Source: Pseudochrobactrum kiredjianiae
GTDB taxonomy: Bacteria; Pseudomonadota; Alphaproteobacteria; Rhizobiales; Rhizobiaceae
NCBI RefSeq assembly: GCF_030362795.1
Contig: NZ_JAUCBM010000001.1
Location: 434,001-498,000, forward strand
Direction: 5' to 3'
DNA length: 64,000 nt
The notes beneath the pieces were generated by a model. The model worked only from the letters and a program-made list of their open reading frames with translations, had not been told where the DNA came from and did not search any database. Positions 62,153 to 64,000 of the stretch are shown one piece after another. A program made the position numbers and the translations under genes. The stretch's first letter is position 1. Every line of letters starts with the position of its first letter.

Positions 62153-62517
62153 CGAATTATGCAAAAAAAACAAAACAACTGTTCATTATTGATTTTTCAG
62201 CCCTTTTTGCCGGTCTAACTCTGGGTGCGAAGGCCCGGATTTGAGCGAAAACTGAACCTATTTAATACAGTTTTCATATAATGATCTTGATTATGAATTT
62301 ATAAATAAATCAATATAATCAATTATTTAATATCTAAATTTTCAGATTAAAATTTATTGGATTTCTTCGTTTTTTACAAAATATCGCTTGGCAAAAAGAA
62401 ATTCCCGATCTTATGCTCAGTTCATAACTGTAAATGTGATTTTGAGTGAATTTCAGCCGTTCGGAGATCAATCCGTTCAGGACATGCATGTGCTTTGATT
62501 CTTTTCAGGAGCAAATA
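62153..62517. other. AT-rich intergenic region before the phosphohexomutase gene
   Basis: About 365 bp, very AT-rich between 62270 and 62400. No gene, repeat element or known RNA was found. It presumably holds the promoter of the downstream gene; AGGAGC at 62507 is its ribosome-binding site. Confidence 0.45.
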
Positions 62518-64000
62518 ATGCAATCGACTGCGATCAATATGAAGCAATTGCTTCCAAATTTCACGGATGAGTCTGTGATCGACGATTCAGTTTTGCTCTC
62601 TCCGCAAGGTTTTCGCGAGTATGATACGCGGTGGTGGTATGGTTTTTCGGGATCGGATCGTGTGCCGGAGATTAATCTCGCCGGTATCAAAGCTGTCGGA
62701 GCAGGGCTGGCACATTTGCTGCGGCAGCGAGGTAATGATCAGGCGATTATTGTCGGGCATGATCTGCGCAGCTATTCCTTTGAGGTCAAAACGGCGCTTG
62801 TCAAAGGGCTGGTCTCCGGCGGTGCGCATGTCTGCGATATTGGTCTTGCCCTGTCGCCTATGGCTTATTACGCGCAATTTGCGCTGAATATTCAGTCTGT
62901 TGCGATGGTCACTGCATCGCATAATGAGAATGGCTGGACGGGTGTGAAAATGGGCTGTGAGCGCCCTTATACCTTCGGGCCGGAGGATATGGCGGAACTG
63001 AAAGCCATTGTGCTCGAACAACAGGCCGTACCTGCAACGGGCGGGCAATATAATTTCGTCAATAATATTGAGAAGCTTTATGCATCGGCCTTAACAAAGG
63101 GGCGTTTTTTTAAGCGTCGGCTAAAAATTGTGGTGGTTTGCGGCAACGGAACGGCTGGATTGTTCGCACCTCAGATTTTGCGCAGGATCGGTTGTGAGGT
63201 TGTCGAGGTTGACTGTGCACCAAATTGGAGTTTTCCGAAATATAATCCCGATCCGGAAGCCGCTCCAATGCAAAAAGCAATGACCGAGGCTGTGCAGCTC
63301 TTTCGCGCGGATATGGCTTTTGGTTTCGACGGCGATGGGGATCGCTGTGGTGTGGCGGATCATGAAGGTAATATTATTTATGCTGACCGTATCGGATTGC
63401 TGTTGGCGCAGGCATTTTCTACGCAACACCGCGACGCGCATTTTATCGTTGATGTGAAATCAAGCGGATTATTTCGCACAGATCCGGTTTTACAAGCCAA
63501 TAATGCAACGGTGGACTATTGGAAAACCGGCCATTCTTATATCAAGCGGCGTATGGGAGAAACGCATGCATTGGCAGGGTTTGAAAAGTCAGGCCATGTG
63601 TTTTTGAACCAGCCTTTGGGCTTGGGCTATGATGACGGACTGGCAACTGCGATCGCGGTTTGTGAAATGCTGGCAGCGCATCCGGATCAGACACTGGCAT
63701 CATTAAACCGGCAATTGCCTCAAAGCTTTGCAACGCCAACGCTGAATATTTTCTGCTGTGACCAAGAAAAATACAGAATTATCAGCCGGATACAGGATTA
63801 TTTTGCAGATTTAGTCAGTTCGGGTGAGATGTTTGCAGGGCAGTGCGTGAGCGAGCTTCTTACCATTAATGGTGTGCGGGTTACGGTTGATGACGGCACT
63901 TGGGGGCTGATCCGCGCATCTTCAAACAAACCCGATTTGGTGGTGGTGGCGGAAAGTCCGGTCTCGCTTGAGCGACGCAATGCCATGCTACACGCAATCA
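62518..64000 (+). CDS. Phosphomannomutase/phosphoglucomutase, 5' part
   Basis: The gene runs off the window end, with 494 codons visible. The product is an alpha-D-phosphohexomutase that moves phosphate between C6 and C1 of mannose or glucose, feeding GDP-mannose or UDP-glucose for surface polysaccharides. The active-site serine is in MVTASHNENGWTG. The magnesium loop is FGFDGDGDRCGVAD. The sugar-binding loop is FEKSGHVFL, where the usual G-E-K-S-G-H has Phe for Gly. The phosphate-binding loop is RASSNKPDL. All four parts are present, so little is missing. The ATG at 62518 follows AGGAGC. PMM versus PGM activity cannot be chosen from sequence. Confidence 0.92.
   Translation, partial: MQSTAINMKQLLPNFTDESVIDDSVLLSPQGFREYDTRWWYGFSGSDRVPEINLAGIKAVGAGLAHLLRQRGNDQAIIVGHDLRSYSFEVKTALVKGLVSGGAHVCDIGLALSPMAYYAQFALNIQSVAMVTASHNENGWTGVKMGCERPYTFGPEDMAELKAIVLEQQAVPATGGQYNFVNNIEKLYASALTKGRFFKRRLKIVVVCGNGTAGLFAPQILRRIGCEVVEVDCAPNWSFPKYNPDPEAAPMQKAMTEAVQLFRADMAFGFDGDGDRCGVADHEGNIIYADRIGLLLAQAFSTQHRDAHFIVDVKSSGLFRTDPVLQANNATVDYWKTGHSYIKRRMGETHALAGFEKSGHVFLNQPLGLGYDDGLATAIAVCEMLAAHPDQTLASLNRQLPQSFATPTLNIFCCDQEKYRIISRIQDYFADLVSSGEMFAGQCVSELLTINGVRVTVDDGTWGLIRASSNKPDLVVVAESPVSLERRNAMLHAI

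Overview
The window is a dense, moderate-GC (roughly 50%) stretch of an alphaproteobacterial chromosome. Gene content and order point to the Hyphomicrobiales, most likely the Brucellaceae: RegB/RegA, MmcB, glnD-murJ-trpS, maeB-mutS, olsB, the lptCAB-hpf-ptsN block, Hsp20-DUF1150, a BA14K-type antigen-like protein, and the cysG-DUF2849-cysI-cysH-DUF934 operon. The GC content is lower than that of Brucella, so a lower-GC relative such as Pseudochrobactrum is a reasonable guess, but it is only a guess. There is no sign of phage, insertion sequences, CRISPR arrays or an acquired island; almost everything is core genome.

Layout. 1-6 kb: end of a RegB-type sensor kinase, RegA-type regulator, MmcB-like protein, L,D-transpeptidase lipoprotein, NfuA-like Fe-S protein, universal stress protein, a methyltransferase and trpS. 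6-16 kb: murJ, glnD and maeB on the minus strand, and mutS divergent from maeB. 16-24 kb, minus strand: olsB, an operon of two RNA methyltransferases plus lspA, an ornithine cyclodeaminase-family enzyme, a LapA-type protein, ihfB and sppA. 24-29 kb: lptC-lptA-lptB, hpf and ptsN; the rpoN gene usually found between lptB and hpf is missing. 29-44 kb: a NUDIX enzyme, the Hsp20-DUF1150 heat-shock operon, nucleoside salvage genes (iunH, ribokinase, adenosine kinase-like), nth, grpE and hrcA, rph, rdgB-hemW and rsmI-yraN. 44-61 kb: a sulfur and one-carbon region with cysG-DUF2849-cysI-cysH-DUF934, a 2Fe-2S ferredoxin, metH, cysD-cysNC and cysQ. 61-64 kb: a lytic transglycosylase lipoprotein, tRNA-Pro(TGG) and the start of a phosphohexomutase cut by the window end.

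The most striking non-coding content is two families of roughly 103-105 bp mosaic palindromic repeats, called A and B here. About eighteen full, partial, tandem, inverted or composite copies lie between genes, and several abut or run into stop codons. They resemble the intergenic palindromic elements known from Brucella and rhizobia. Two short perfect tandem duplications also straddle stop codons (lspA, 3 x 28 bp; DUF1150, 2 x 22 bp).

Regulatory sites that can be read directly include RpoH-type promoters (CTTGA[A/T]-N17-C[C/G]ATAT) before hsp20 and grpE, a ROSE-like leader before hsp20, a housekeeping-type promoter before tRNA-Pro and many hairpin terminators. The adenosine kinase-like gene appears to use an ATT start codon. 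No wholly new system was found; the best leads are the repeat biology, the missing rpoN, the non-canonical start and the RNA-thermometer candidate.
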